Shown here piece by piece: positions 1-9,146 of a stretch of 32,124 nt of DNA (positions are counted from its first letter, which is position 1; the number at the start of each line of letters is the position of its first letter). The notes below the pieces were generated by a model, which did no database searches, was not told where the DNA came from, and saw only the letters and a list, made by a program, of their open reading frames with translations. The position numbers and the translations under genes were made by a program. The stretch lies in assembly GCA_964486075.1 (NCBI GenBank), contig CAZALU010000032.1:1-32124 (forward strand), read 5' to 3'. The stretch comes from JAHIJO01 sp964486075 (GTDB lineage Bacteria > Verrucomicrobiota > Kiritimatiellia > JAAZAB01).

Positions 1-59
1 TAATGCCCGCTTGCTCCCGCATTTTTACCAGGTTTTACTCCAATTTCCCGATCCGCATT

Positions 60-151
60 TCGCTGGACACCTACACCTATCCCCTCCAAGGAGGGGAACT
101 GATTGGTTTGCAATATCTTATCCCCTCCCTGGAGGGGCGAGGGGTGGGCTC
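60..151. repeat. Interspersed GC-rich palindromic repeat (CCCCTCC..GGAGGGG family), copy 1
   Basis: Two nested palindromes, CCCCTCCaaGGAGGGG at 81-96 and a second CCCCTCC..GGAGGGG at 122-137, end in GGGGTGGG. Bases 81-104 are identical to 26717-26740, and the similarity continues through TTTGCAATAT. Related copies lie at 9014-9075 and 28302-28393. The rest of 1-234, downstream of the kinase gene, shows nothing else I can recognise. Confidence 0.75.
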
Positions 152-234
152 CTTGATCCTCGGAAGTTAATTACCTGAACAGCTATATCGGCAAAATCGG
201 CCAATCCCGCAAGCCGGCGCCGTGCCGCGAGACT

Positions 235-2148
235 TCAGCCTTCCGAAACGGCGTCAGGGAGCAGCACGCTGTTCTTCTCGCTGTCCTTAAAGCGTATGGT
301 AAAAGTCGTACCTCGATTATTATCCATATTAATGGTGCCCCCCAGCTGTTCCACGAAAGTCAAAACCAATTGCATGCCCAGCGAGACGGTATTGAGGTAA
401 TCGATATGGGGAGGAAACCCGACCCCGTCATCACCGACCACAAGGATATACTGGGCCGCGCCCGAATGGTCATCCGCCGCCCCGTTTCGCTTGATAGCAA
501 TATTTATTTCGCCGGATTGCTTGTTCGGAAACGCGTATTTCAATGAGTTGGTCACCAGCTCGTTGATGATTAGGCAACAGGGAATAGCCAGATCCACATC
601 CAGGGACACTTGCGCAACCGCGATCTTCATACGAATGGAGTCAGGGTCCACCAGGAACGTCCGGAAGAGGTGGCTGGTCAAACTACGGATGTATTCGGCC
701 AGGTCAATATTAGCCAGATTGGGGGACTGGTAGAGTTTTTCATGCACGATCGCAATGGACTTAATGCGGTTCTGACATTCCCGCAAGATCGTGCGCGCCG
801 CCTCATCCCGCACATGGCTCACCTGCAGATTGAGCAGGCTGGAAATTACCTGCAGATTATTTTTTACCCGGTGATGGATTTCCTTAAGCAGAACTTCTTT
901 TTCTTGGTTAGCATCGGATAATTCCTGGTTGGCAGCCATCAAGCGCTCCTCGCCCGTCTTCAAACGGTGATTGGCTTCGGCCAGCGCCTGCTCGGCCAGT
1001 TTGCGATCCGTTATATCCACCCCCACCCCGACAATCGCCAGGCCATCGGCAAACATAATCGATCGGTTATGCATCAAAACCCATTTTGTGGCGCCTTTGC
1101 GGCAAAGGAAACGACAATCATAGAAGGGCATCTCCCCATCGGCAATATCGGACTGCTTCTCGTAAACTTGCTCCATGAACAAGGCCCGGTCGTCCGGATG
1201 CACTACCTTGAAAAACTCTTTTCCCTCCCAAGCCAAAGCTTCAGCGCGGGAATAGCCGGTGATTTTTGACCAGCCTTCGTTCACAAAAATAAGTCGACCA
1301 TTTTTGACAATTTGAATACCCACCAGGGATTGCTCTGAAAGCATCCTGTATTTCATTTCGCTTTCCCGTAGGGCCACCTCGGCCACCTTACGTTCCGTAA
1401 TATTGGACAGCAAACCGTCATAAGCGACCAAACGTCTGTTTTCATCGAAATGCGGAACGGTGGTATTGCGCACCCAGATAACCATGCCGCTTTTATGAAT
1501 CAGGCGGTGTTCCAGCGGTTGAATCATATATCCGGACAGCAGCCGTCGAACTTGGTCCAATACTTTGGGGCGATCCTCGGTCGGCACCATTTTGTACCAT
1601 AATTCCGGATCAGCTTGGTACTCCTCCAGGGAATAACCGGTAACCGCCACGCAAGCGGGATTATGGGTGGTTGAGATTACGCGGCCATTCTCCAATTTGA
1701 CCGTGTAGATATAATCCGTTACCGACTCCAGCAGGCGCCGGTAGCGCATCTCGCTATCGCGCAGTTTGCGATCCATACGGATATTGCAGATAGCGATCTC
1801 TATCGTTGAACGCAATTCCATCGGATCAAAAGGCTTACGAATAAATCCGAAAGGTTCGGACCGCATGGCGCGATCGAGAATTGCGGTATCGGAGATGGAG
1901 GTGATGTAAATCACGGGGATTTGCAGTTGCTGCCGAATGAGCATGGCCGCCTGGATGCCATCCATTTCGCCTTCGATCATGATATCCATCAGGATCAGGT
2001 CCGGCTTGATCTCGCGGGCCAACTCGATCGCATCCTGTCCGTTGACGGCAATGCCATCCACTTTGTAGCCGAGTCCTTCCAGACGGCTTCGGAGATCCAT
2101 GGCCACCAGGCTCTCGTCTTCAACGATCACTATATGTTCATCGGTCAT
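235..2148 (-). CDS. Receiver-PAS-PAS-HisKA_2 hybrid sensor histidine kinase
   Basis: A 637-residue soluble signalling kinase. Residues 1-120 form a CheY-like receiver with acidic pocket E10/D11, phospho-acceptor D55 in LILMD, T83 and K105. Two PAS sensor domains follow (about 135-255 and 265-385), then a short helical linker, a HisKA_2 dimerisation domain with EIHHRVKNNLQ (phospho-histidine at about 425/426), and an HATPase with N-box NELVTNSLKYAF (about 528-539) and G-box DDGVGF. No membrane segment is seen, so it should act in the cytoplasm. Its ATG overlaps the TGA of the upstream kinase (ATGA, 2145-2148), implying translational coupling. The receiver may take phosphate from the partner kinase, but that is inference. 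There is no DNA-binding output domain and no separate response regulator nearby, so the target is unknown. The signal sensed by the PAS domains cannot be read from sequence. Confidence 0.93.
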   Translation of the reverse strand: MTDEHIVIVEDESLVAMDLRSRLEGLGYKVDGIAVNGQDAIELAREIKPDLILMDIMIEGEMDGIQAAMLIRQQLQIPVIYITSISDTAILDRAMRSEPFGFIRKPFDPMELRSTIEIAICNIRMDRKLRDSEMRYRRLLESVTDYIYTVKLENGRVISTTHNPACVAVTGYSLEEYQADPELWYKMVPTEDRPKVLDQVRRLLSGYMIQPLEHRLIHKSGMVIWVRNTTVPHFDENRRLVAYDGLLSNITERKVAEVALRESEMKYRMLSEQSLVGIQIVKNGRLIFVNEGWSKITGYSRAEALAWEGKEFFKVVHPDDRALFMEQVYEKQSDIADGEMPFYDCRFLCRKGATKWVLMHNRSIMFADGLAIVGVGVDITDRKLAEQALAEANHRLKTGEERLMAANQELSDANQEKEVLLKEIHHRVKNNLQVISSLLNLQVSHVRDEAARTILRECQNRIKSIAIVHEKLYQSPNLANIDLAEYIRSLTSHLFRTFLVDPDSIRMKIAVAQVSLDVDLAIPCCLIINELVTNSLKYAFPNKQSGEINIAIKRNGAADDHSGAAQYILVVGDDGVGFPPHIDYLNTVSLGMQLVLTFVEQLGGTINMDNNRGTTFTIRFKDSEKNSVLLPDAVSEG

Positions 2149-3842
2149 AGATGCCGTTGCGTAGAATTGGTTTTATCATTTTCTTTAGGGAAACAGATAC
2201 TGACCGCCGTGCCGCCGTGCCGGTCAATCTCCAGACGTCCGTGCACCTGCTCCGTCAGCGCCATGATCAAAGACCAGCCCAGCGAGTCAGATTTTCCGGA
2301 TTCGACATGCTCGGGCAAGCCACAGCCGTTATCACTGACGGCAAGCCAATACCCTATGCCAGGTTCTTCGTGAAAAGCAATCAATATCTCGGCCGCCGGT
2401 CGCGATTCCATAGCGCCTTGCGAAGCGGCGCCAAAGGCGTATTTCAACGCATTGGTAACCAGCTCATGAATGATCAGCGCGCAGGGAATTGCCACCTCGA
2501 TGCTCAGGCGAATGTGCTCCTCGATTTCCAGCCTGATTCGGACATCGCGCGTTTTAAAAGCGTGCAGGAGTTCGTCCGCCAGGGTATGAAGATATTCGGC
2601 AAAATCGGTCTGCGCCAAATCCTGGGAGCGGTATAAAGTTTCATGAATAAGGGCCATGGTGCGCACCCGGCTCTGACTTTCCTGGAATAACCGGCGATCG
2701 CGGGGATCGGCGATATGCTGGGACTGCAGGCTGAGCAGGCTGGAAATGACCTGTAGGTTGTTTTTCACCCGGTGATGTATTTCCCTAAGCAATATCTCCT
2801 TTTCCCGCAACGAGGCGCGGAGCTGGTCTTCGGCCTGCTTGCGTTCGGTGACATCCTCGTAGGTGCCAAGCATGCCGATCACTTGACCCATCCCGTCGCG
2901 CATGGGCGCCTTGCTTGTCCTCAGCCAATGCTGTAAATGATCCGCCTTAATCAACGGTTCGTCATACCCGATTTTGGGTGTGTTGGTTTCCATTACCTTA
3001 AGATCGTCGGCGCGCAAGCGCGGGGCGTGCTCCTTCCACGCGAAGTCCAAATCAGTTTTATGGACCACATCCGCCGTGTTTGTCAATCCGGCGTCCTTGG
3101 CGAAGACCCTGTTGCATCCCAGGTAAACCGAGTCCCGATCTTTCCAGAAAACGGTGGAGGGAATGGTGTCCAGCACTAGTTGCAGCATCTGTCTGGACTT
3201 GGAAAGCGCCTGTTCCGCATGTTTGAGATCAGTGATGTCAATCATTAAGCCGTCAAACAGGATGCGCCCATCGGGCTGGCGCTCGGGTTGAGCAAAGCCC
3301 TGCATCCACTTGCATGTGCCACAAACCAGGAATCGCCCATCCCAACTCCAAGGCTGCATGAGTCGCACCGCTTCCTCGATGCCGGCAACCAGGGGCGTCA
3401 GATCGTCCGGATGCACAAATCCTAACCCCAGGCCGACATCCCGTTGAAGGGCATCGGCATCCACGCCGAACAGTTCCCGGCACTTCTCGCTGATAAACGA
3501 AAACTCCCACGTACCATCCGGCTTGATCGTCAACTGAAAGGCCACTCCCGGCAGATTGGCCGTAACCTTTTGAAAACGTGCCCGGCTTTCCCGCAACGCA
3601 CTGCCGGCCGCCTGCAGTTGTGCCAGAATCTGTTGTTGATTCACAAAAACGCGGTACAAAACCAATCCAGTAATGATGACCAGGCTGATACAGCCTAAGC
3701 TAAAAAAAGCGTGATGCGCATTTTTCCAGGCCAGGTATGGCTGAAAAACTTGTCCCTGAAAAAGGTAATGAGCAAGGCCGTATTGCAGCACCCAGAGACC
3801 GGTTAAGAGCGCCATGAGCAGCATCAATAAACGCGTCTTCAT
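2145..3842 (-). CDS. Membrane-anchored PAS-PAS-HisKA_2 sensor histidine kinase
   Basis: A 565-residue inner-membrane sensor kinase. Two hydrophobic segments (about residues 4-24 and 46-66) bracket a short periplasmic loop. A helical linker and two PAS domains follow (about 88-210 and 217-335), each ending in the usual DIT/DVT-E/D-R/L-K transition to a helix. The HisKA_2 motif REIHHRVKNNLQVISSLL puts the phospho-histidine near 356/357; the HATPase N-box is HELVTNALKYAF. The kinase core is clearly related to that of the next gene, which it overlaps by 4 bp, so the pair probably arose by duplication and is co-expressed. The family is the LytS/HWE-like group often found without a neighbouring response regulator. 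The start at 3842 puts the first membrane helix right at the N-terminus; no strong Shine-Dalgarno precedes it. A candidate promoter lies about 70 bp upstream. Confidence 0.92.
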   Translation of the reverse strand: MKTRLLMLLMALLTGLWVLQYGLAHYLFQGQVFQPYLAWKNAHHAFFSLGCISLVIITGLVLYRVFVNQQQILAQLQAAGSALRESRARFQKVTANLPGVAFQLTIKPDGTWEFSFISEKCRELFGVDADALQRDVGLGLGFVHPDDLTPLVAGIEEAVRLMQPWSWDGRFLVCGTCKWMQGFAQPERQPDGRILFDGLMIDITDLKHAEQALSKSRQMLQLVLDTIPSTVFWKDRDSVYLGCNRVFAKDAGLTNTADVVHKTDLDFAWKEHAPRLRADDLKVMETNTPKIGYDEPLIKADHLQHWLRTSKAPMRDGMGQVIGMLGTYEDVTERKQAEDQLRASLREKEILLREIHHRVKNNLQVISSLLSLQSQHIADPRDRRLFQESQSRVRTMALIHETLYRSQDLAQTDFAEYLHTLADELLHAFKTRDVRIRLEIEEHIRLSIEVAIPCALIIHELVTNALKYAFGAASQGAMESRPAAEILIAFHEEPGIGYWLAVSDNGCGLPEHVESGKSDSLGWSLIMALTEQVHGRLEIDRHGGTAVSICFPKENDKTNSTQRHL

Positions 3843-3910
3843 AAGTCAAAACCCGCTGGATGGCCTTGTCACGTCAAATCAACGTAAGCTGTCGGATTTA
3901 TTCAATTTTT

Positions 3911-3939
3911 ATATTAGCCGCAATCTTCTTGCATGTAAA
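3911..3939 (-). promoter_or_regulatory. Candidate sigma-70-type promoter for the kinase pair
   Basis: Read on the minus strand there is TTTACA (3939-3934), a 17-nt spacer and TAATAT (3916-3911), in the most AT-rich part of this gap. It points at the kinase start at 3842 and would leave a leader of roughly 60 nt. The call rests on consensus match and position only. Confidence 0.45.
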
Positions 3940-4289
3940 GGACAATTATTACCATGTGAAACGCACGGACAGGGATTATGCATGAAGCTCCTTTTTTCCG
4001 TGTATTTACGCGACACCCTGACGGTGTCGCCTTGGAGTGCGACAGTTAAACTGCCGCTTTTCAGCGGTGCCGCGGTGGGGTCTTCTCCGCAGCCATCCGC
4101 TCATAGAGCGGGGCTACAACCAATACCGCTTGGTCCTGCCGACCGTCTCGTCTGCTTCAGATAATGAACGGTACACCATGCCTGTTTTTGCCTTCATACC
4201 AGCCATGATATAATACTCCCAAGGGAATGTGGGCAAGCAATCTAAATTCCGCATTGCGAAATTCATCGGCTAAACCGCGCTAACCACAC
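3940..4289. repeat. Kinase-helicase gap: REP-like palindromes
   Basis: This gap lies between the starts of the minus-strand kinases and the 3-prime end of the helicase. Hairpins seen: CGACACC/GGTGTCG (4011-4017 with 4023-4029), CCGCT/AGCGG around 4053-4066, and CCGCTC-ATA-GAGCGG followed by GGGCTACA (4097-4118). Bases 4095-4118 match 17218-17241 inside the hydrogenase cluster at 23 of 24 positions. An open frame crosses this DNA, but it is built from the repeat and resembles no protein. Bases 4140-4289 show nothing recognisable. Confidence 0.6.
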
Positions 4290-5756
4290 TCAGCGCCGGC
4301 GTCGGCTCCCGCCGCCGGACTGCAAACGCGGACGCCTGAAGGGTGCGCGTGACCCGACTCCGGCAGCCACTTTTGGCGCCATGCCCTGCGGGAGTTTCAG
4401 CCAGCTTTCCTCCGGCTGGATACAAGCCAAGGCGCGACCAATGTATTCTTCGATAGCCGGCACGTTGAACGCCCCTTCTTCGCAAGCAAAGGTAATGGCG
4501 ATCCCTGTGGCACCTGCCCGGCCCGTACGGCCGATGCGATGCACATAATCCTCGGCGTCCTCGGGAATATCGTAATTGACCACATGACTGATGGCTTCCA
4601 CATGAATGCCACGCCCGGCGACATCGGTGGCAATCACGACTTTGATTTTACCGGCGCGGAAGTCTTCCAGGATCCTGATCCGTTTTTCCTGGGGAACCTC
4701 CCCTGAAAGCTGGGCGCAGGGCACGCCCGCCAGCGTCAATTTTCGGGCCAGGCGGTCGACCCCATCGCGCCGGTTCCGGAACACCAGCATCCGAGTCACC
4801 GGCTCACGTTGGATCAGGTTGTAAAGCAGTCCGAATTTATCCCGCGCCGTGACCGTGTAGACGCGTTGCTCGGTGGTTTGCAAGGTAACTTGATCCGGCT
4901 CGATCTCGATCAGCAAAGGGTTTTTCATCCAGCGCGAAGCCAGGCCGAGGATGTCCTGGCTCAACGTGGCGCTGAACAGCATAGTCTGACGTCTGTCCTT
5001 GTGCGGCAGGCTGTAGACGATTCGTTTCACGTCCGGGATGAACCCCATATCCAGCATCCGGTCCGCCTCGTCCAGCACCAGCACTTCCACCCGGCCCAGG
5101 TTCAACAGGCCCGAGCTGCGAAAATCCAGCAGCCGGCCTGGTGTCGCCACGATGAGATCGATATTCGGACTGCGCAACTGGTCCTGCTGCTTTTTGTAAT
5201 CCATTCCGCCAAAGATAACGAGGTTGCGCAAACGGCCATATTTACCCAGCTCCTGGGCATCCTTGAAAATCTGGAGCGCCAATTCGCGGGTCGGAGCCAG
5301 CACCAGCGCCCGGGGCATGCCGCTCCGGCCGGGTGCGGTCAACGGATGACGGATTAAATGGGCGAAAATGCCAATCAAAAAAGCCGCCGTCTTGCCCGTG
5401 CCGGTTTGCGCGCGGCCGCCGGCATCCCGGCCAGCCAGCAGGGCCGGCAAGATTTGAGCCTGGATAGGAGTACAATATGAGAATTTCTGATCGGCAACAG
5501 CATGCAGGATGGAATCGGGAATGCCCAGGTCATGAAATCTGATTTTGCCGGGCTGCGGTGGCACTTGGAAACTGTCAGGAGTCCATATCGGTTCCGGGTC
5601 GGCGGGGCGCCGCTCATCATGAATTGCCCGGCGATGCGAGACAGCGGGCCCCGGTGTGGGGGGCGCTGTCTTGGCATCCGCCTGGCCAACCGGCGCGGTT
5701 GTCGTTTTGAGACACGCGGGGGCAACTGGTTGCACTGGCTTTGTGTCCCGCCCCAT
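4290..5756 (-). CDS. DEAD-box ATP-dependent RNA helicase (RhlE/RhlB-like)
   Basis: A cytoplasmic RNA helicase that would unwind structured RNA in ribosome assembly, mRNA decay or cold adaptation. All signature motifs are present in order: Q-motif region (FHDLGIP..CTPIQAQ), motif I AQTGTGKT, Ia PTRELA, GG, Ib TPGR, II DEAD, III SAT, IV in VFRNRRDGVD, V ATDVAGRGI and VI HRIGRTGRAG. About 75 poorly conserved, Pro/Ala-rich residues precede the core, and a short basic Arg/Gly tail ends the protein, as in many RhlE-type helicases. The frame is open to an ATG at 5834, but that start would overlap the end of fhs by 41 bp. I prefer ATG 5756, giving 488 residues and a 37-bp gap; neither start has a strong Shine-Dalgarno. 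It is co-directional with fhs and may be read through from it. Confidence 0.92.
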   Translation of the reverse strand: MGRDTKPVQPVAPACLKTTTAPVGQADAKTAPPTPGPAVSHRRAIHDERRPADPEPIWTPDSFQVPPQPGKIRFHDLGIPDSILHAVADQKFSYCTPIQAQILPALLAGRDAGGRAQTGTGKTAAFLIGIFAHLIRHPLTAPGRSGMPRALVLAPTRELALQIFKDAQELGKYGRLRNLVIFGGMDYKKQQDQLRSPNIDLIVATPGRLLDFRSSGLLNLGRVEVLVLDEADRMLDMGFIPDVKRIVYSLPHKDRRQTMLFSATLSQDILGLASRWMKNPLLIEIEPDQVTLQTTEQRVYTVTARDKFGLLYNLIQREPVTRMLVFRNRRDGVDRLARKLTLAGVPCAQLSGEVPQEKRIRILEDFRAGKIKVVIATDVAGRGIHVEAISHVVNYDIPEDAEDYVHRIGRTGRAGATGIAITFACEEGAFNVPAIEEYIGRALACIQPEESWLKLPQGMAPKVAAGVGSRAPFRRPRLQSGGGSRRRR

Positions 5757-5793
5757 CAAGTTCTTTTTGATTCTGTGTAATAATGTTCTAATT

Positions 5794-7557
5794 TTAAAAT
5801 AATCCCTGTACACGCCCGGTTTTAACATCCACATCGATTTTGCGAAAAGCGGGGTTAGACGCCGTGCCCGGCATCAGCTTTATGGCGCCGGCCACTGGCA
5901 CAACAAAGCCCGCGCCCTTGTAAATCAAAATATCACGGATCGGCAAGTCCCAATTACGCGGGCGACCTTTCACATCCGGATCGTGCGACAGGCTGAGATG
6001 CGTCTTGACCATGCAGGTGCCCAGCCCGGCAATAGCCGGATCGGCTTCATAAGCCTTGGCCTTAGCCAGGGCCGCCTCCGAATAAACGACGCCCTGCGCG
6101 CCATAGACTTCCTTGGCAATCAATTCAATGCGGCGGCGGAGCGGCACATTCAAATCGTAAAGGAACTTGAAGTGCGATTTTTCGTTGCAGGCGGCCATAA
6201 CGGCCTCGGCCAATTCCAAGGCTCCTTCCCCGCCCTTGAGCCAGTGCTGGGAAAGGGCGGCAAGGGCGCCGTTGGCCTCGGCAATCCGCTTGATGAGCGC
6301 CACCTCGGCGGCCGTATCGGTATGAAAACCGTTGATGCAGACCACCGGGCGCACGCCACTTTTTTTAACCGTCTCAATATGGGCCACCAGATTCTCGCAG
6401 CCTTTTTCCAGCAAACCCAGGTTTTCCTTGGTATAAGCCTCGTCCAGGGGCATACCCGGCTTCACACTCGGCCCGCCGCCGTGCATTTTCAGCGCCCGGA
6501 CCGTGGCCACGATGACCACGGCGTTCGGGTGAATCCCCGAGAAGCGGCACTTCAAGTTCCAGAATTTTTCAAAACCGATGTCGGCCGCGAAGCCGCTCTC
6601 GGTAATATGGTAATCCGCCAGACGCACACCCAGCTCGTCGGCAACGATCGAACTCTGGCCGATAGCGATGTTGGCAAATGGTCCGGCATGCACAAAGACC
6701 GGCTGGCCCTCGATGGTCTGGAGCAGGTTGGGATGGATAGCGTCCAGCATCCAGGCGGTCATGGCGCCGTCCACTTCCAGGTCGCGGGTGGTAACATCCC
6801 GCCCCTGCTTGTCGAGCGCCACGACGATCCGACCCATGCGCTCTCGCAAATCCTTAAGATCCTTTGCCACGGCCAGGATGGCCATGATTTCGCTGGAAAC
6901 CGATATCTGGAAGCCGGAATCCATCTCGAAGCCGTCCATTTTATCGCCTTGGCCAATGGTGATATTGCGCAGGGACTGGGCACAAAAATCGATCGCCCAA
7001 CGCAGCGTCACCCGCTGCGGATCGATGTCCAGCCGCTTTAAGCCGCTTTTGGCCAGGCGGGCGTCGTCGTAATTGCGCTCATGCTGCATGCGCGAGGTCA
7101 GGGCCACCATCGCCAGGTTGTGGGCATTGGTCACCGAATCGATATCGCCTGTAAGGCGGATCGACAAAGGGGTCAGCGGAATGCACTGGGCCAACCCGCC
7201 GCCGGCGGCGGAACCCTTGACATTAAAGGTCGGCCCGCTGCTGGGCTGGCGAATGGCGCCGCAGACGCGTTTGCCCAACCGGCCCAAGCCCTCGATCAGG
7301 CCCATGGTGGTCGTGGTCTTGCCCTCACCCAAGGGCGTCGGCGTGATCGCCGTGACATCCACGTATTTGCCCTTGGGCGCCTTATCCAGACGCGATAAAA
7401 CCCGCATAAAGTCCACTTTGCCAATCTGGCGTCCCATGGGAATCAGCTCGCTGTCCTGCAGACCCATTTCCCCGGCCAGCTGCGGAAAGGATTTCATGCC
7501 GGCTTCCGCCGCCTCCGCAATTTGCCAATCCTTCATCTTGATCGGATCGAGTTTCAT
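5794..7557 (-). CDS. fhs: Formate-tetrahydrofolate ligase
   Basis: Catalyses ATP-dependent formation of 10-formyl-tetrahydrofolate from formate and THF. It feeds purine and formyl-Met synthesis and, in acetogens, the methyl branch of the Wood-Ljungdahl pathway. It is a cytoplasmic single-domain enzyme. The nucleotide loop TPLGEGKTTTT lies at about residues 74-84 and is followed by the family signature FNVKGSAAGGGLAQ. Other well-conserved blocks are FVHAGPFANIAIGQSS, TESGFAADIGFEKF and KTHLSLSHDP. At 587 residues it is slightly longer than the usual 555-560. The frame extends to 7605, but ATG 7557 has an AGGAG nine bases upstream (7567-7571) and starts where the family starts. A hydrogenase lies 3 kb away, but no other Wood-Ljungdahl gene is in the window, so an acetogenic role is not shown. 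Confidence 0.97.
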   Translation of the reverse strand: MKLDPIKMKDWQIAEAAEAGMKSFPQLAGEMGLQDSELIPMGRQIGKVDFMRVLSRLDKAPKGKYVDVTAITPTPLGEGKTTTTMGLIEGLGRLGKRVCGAIRQPSSGPTFNVKGSAAGGGLAQCIPLTPLSIRLTGDIDSVTNAHNLAMVALTSRMQHERNYDDARLAKSGLKRLDIDPQRVTLRWAIDFCAQSLRNITIGQGDKMDGFEMDSGFQISVSSEIMAILAVAKDLKDLRERMGRIVVALDKQGRDVTTRDLEVDGAMTAWMLDAIHPNLLQTIEGQPVFVHAGPFANIAIGQSSIVADELGVRLADYHITESGFAADIGFEKFWNLKCRFSGIHPNAVVIVATVRALKMHGGGPSVKPGMPLDEAYTKENLGLLEKGCENLVAHIETVKKSGVRPVVCINGFHTDTAAEVALIKRIAEANGALAALSQHWLKGGEGALELAEAVMAACNEKSHFKFLYDLNVPLRRRIELIAKEVYGAQGVVYSEAALAKAKAYEADPAIAGLGTCMVKTHLSLSHDPDVKGRPRNWDLPIRDILIYKGAGFVVPVAGAIKLMPGTASNPAFRKIDVDVKTGRVQGLF

Positions 7558-7701
7558 AAACAGTATCTCCTGAGGTGAAAAAAATGTGACCTTAGCATAT
7601 TCCAACCGAAGATCAACCCAGATTTTAGCTTGTTATCGGACAATGGTATAGAGTATTTTAGTTGATAAGTTACGTGTGATCAAATTGTCATGGAGGTTAT
7701 C
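7558..7701. promoter_or_regulatory. Divergent intergenic region between fhs and the exported SGNH-like gene
   Basis: This 144-bp AT-rich gap separates two diverging genes, so it must hold promoters for both unless transcription enters from outside. TATAGAGTATTTTA at 7647-7660 could be a -10-like block on the plus strand, but no convincing -35 partner is visible. Shine-Dalgarno sites sit at 7567-7571 (fhs) and 7692-7696 (plus-strand gene). Confidence 0.35.
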
Positions 7702-8934
7702 ATGGATTGCTCCGTCATGCCGCGCCGTCATAAATATTTAGCACGCCGCACTGCCCGCGCCGCAGCGAAACGCCTGCTTCTCACGGCCTTCACCATGAGC
7801 CTGGCCTTGTGCGCCGGCGCCCAGCAATTGAATAACCTGTTCTTTCTGCATCATTCCACGGGCCAGGGCTTGATTAACGGTGGCATGCGGAACACGATTC
7901 ATGCCTATAATTCAGCCCATGGCACCGCCTTCGCGTTCTGGGATCACGGATATAGCTCCGACGGCTTGCACAACCAGAATGGAGAAAATACCGGCGTTTC
8001 TTATGGATCGCCGACCGACAACACAAATCCCGATGGTCTGCATTATATTTTCACCTCCTCCCAAGCCGATGCCCAATCCTGCCGGAACCAGATACGGGAC
8101 AATCATCAGGTGATCGCCTTCAAATCGTGTTTCCCGGCCTCCGAAATTCCGGACGCGCAAACGCTGGCCCAATATCAAACGTATTACCTGGAAATGCGGA
8201 TGGTCTTCGACCAATGTCCTGACAAGCTGTTCGTCGTGATGTCCACCCCGCCCCTGCACCGCCTGGCCACCAGCGCCACCTCAGCCGCCTATGCCCGCCA
8301 ATTTGCCAACTGGCTGAAAAGCGACGAGTACCTGAGCGGACACTCCAACGTAGTCTGTTTCGATTTATTCAACTACCTGGCCGGCAGCGCTAATTTTCTT
8401 AAATACGAATACGAGGGATCGCATTCCGGCACCGATTCCCATCCCAACGAGCTGGCCAACCAGGCAGTCGCTCCGATCTTCGCCCAGTTCCTGATCGAAT
8501 CCGCCCTGGCTTATAGTCCCTCGCCCTCACCGACGCCCCCCGCTCCTCTCACCATGACAATCAAGGCTAATGGCGGAACGGACGAAATCACCGTTAACTA
8601 TCCCGAAACGGTATCCGTCACCGTGGAAATGAACGCGGGAGACTATGCCGACACGGACGCCGACTGGTGGGTGCTGGCCTGCGCGCCGGATTCTGGGGAA
8701 TGGTATTACCTGAACAGCGCCATGGAATGGACGATCTTCAACGGCGACCTGACGTTTTGCCGGCCCGTATATCAGGGGCTATTGTGCGACCTGTCTCCCA
8801 CTACGGTACTGCATGAATACCCGCTCCCGTACGGCAATTTTATTTTCTATTTTGCCGTTGATCGAAGGGACGACATGTTGAATTATCCCGAAGGCCCGAT
8901 TCTATACGACAGCGTGGCGGTGAGGATGCAATAG
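7702..8934 (+). CDS. Exported protein: SGNH-hydrolase-like domain plus C-terminal domain of unknown function
   Basis: About 410 residues. The start at 7702 is chosen because GGAGG (7692-7696) sits just before it and overlaps an alternative ATG at 7690. A long basic N-region and a hydrophobic stretch (LLLTAFTMSLALCAGAQ) look like a Sec signal peptide, so the mature protein should be periplasmic or secreted. The first domain begins NNLFFLHHSTGQGLINGG and carries later blocks such as DSHPNELANQAVAPIFAQF. That is the shape of GDSL/SGNH-type proteins with an altered first block (HHSTG where GDS is usual). The terminal xxSHPN block could supply Asp/His, so a hydrolase role is possible but unproven. 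A Ser/Pro linker (SPSPSPTPP) leads to a separate C-terminal domain of about 125 residues, rich in Trp, Tyr and acidic residues (DADWWV, GNFIFYFAVDRRDD). No substrate can be named. Confidence 0.75.
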   Translation: MDCSVMPRRHKYLARRTARAAAKRLLLTAFTMSLALCAGAQQLNNLFFLHHSTGQGLINGGMRNTIHAYNSAHGTAFAFWDHGYSSDGLHNQNGENTGVSYGSPTDNTNPDGLHYIFTSSQADAQSCRNQIRDNHQVIAFKSCFPASEIPDAQTLAQYQTYYLEMRMVFDQCPDKLFVVMSTPPLHRLATSATSAAYARQFANWLKSDEYLSGHSNVVCFDLFNYLAGSANFLKYEYEGSHSGTDSHPNELANQAVAPIFAQFLIESALAYSPSPSPTPPAPLTMTIKANGGTDEITVNYPETVSVTVEMNAGDYADTDADWWVLACAPDSGEWYYLNSAMEWTIFNGDLTFCRPVYQGLLCDLSPTTVLHEYPLPYGNFIFYFAVDRRDDMLNYPEGPILYDSVAVRMQ

Positions 8935-9013
8935 CCGGAGGCAGCGGGTCTATGCATGTCGGGGTATCTTCCAAAGTGCGCGTTGCTGGCCGCCCAGAAG
9001 CACGCAAGAGGAT

Positions 9014-9075
9014 AACCCGCCCCGCTCCAACAGGGGGATCGGGGCACCCCTCCCTGAAGGAGTCAGGGGTGGGTT
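9014..9075. repeat. Interspersed GC-rich palindromic repeat, copy 2
   Basis: Opens with AACCCGCCCC and closes with GGGGTGGGTT, which are near-inverse ends; the middle holds CCCCTCCctgaAGGAG. It is the same family as 60-151, 26704-26778 and 28302-28393. It sits between the convergent ends of the exported SGNH-like gene and the acyltransferase, and could serve as a weak bidirectional hairpin. Confidence 0.65.
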
Positions 9076-9146
9076 ACAATTCCACTCACCGCGCAAAGTT
9101 ACCACTCGGGTTGCGGGCATCTCCGCCTTGATAATAAAGCCAAGGC

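Noticed and set aside
5757..5834. Longer N-terminus for the DEAD-box helicase starting at 5834
   Set aside because: It would overlap the end of fhs, has no Shine-Dalgarno, and adds residues not conserved in the family. ATG 5756 is preferred, though not proven.
5983..7041. 352-codon open frame on the plus strand inside fhs
   Set aside because: It is antisense to a highly conserved enzyme, is rich in His/Gln/Arg as expected from reading the complement of GC-rich codons, and resembles no protein.
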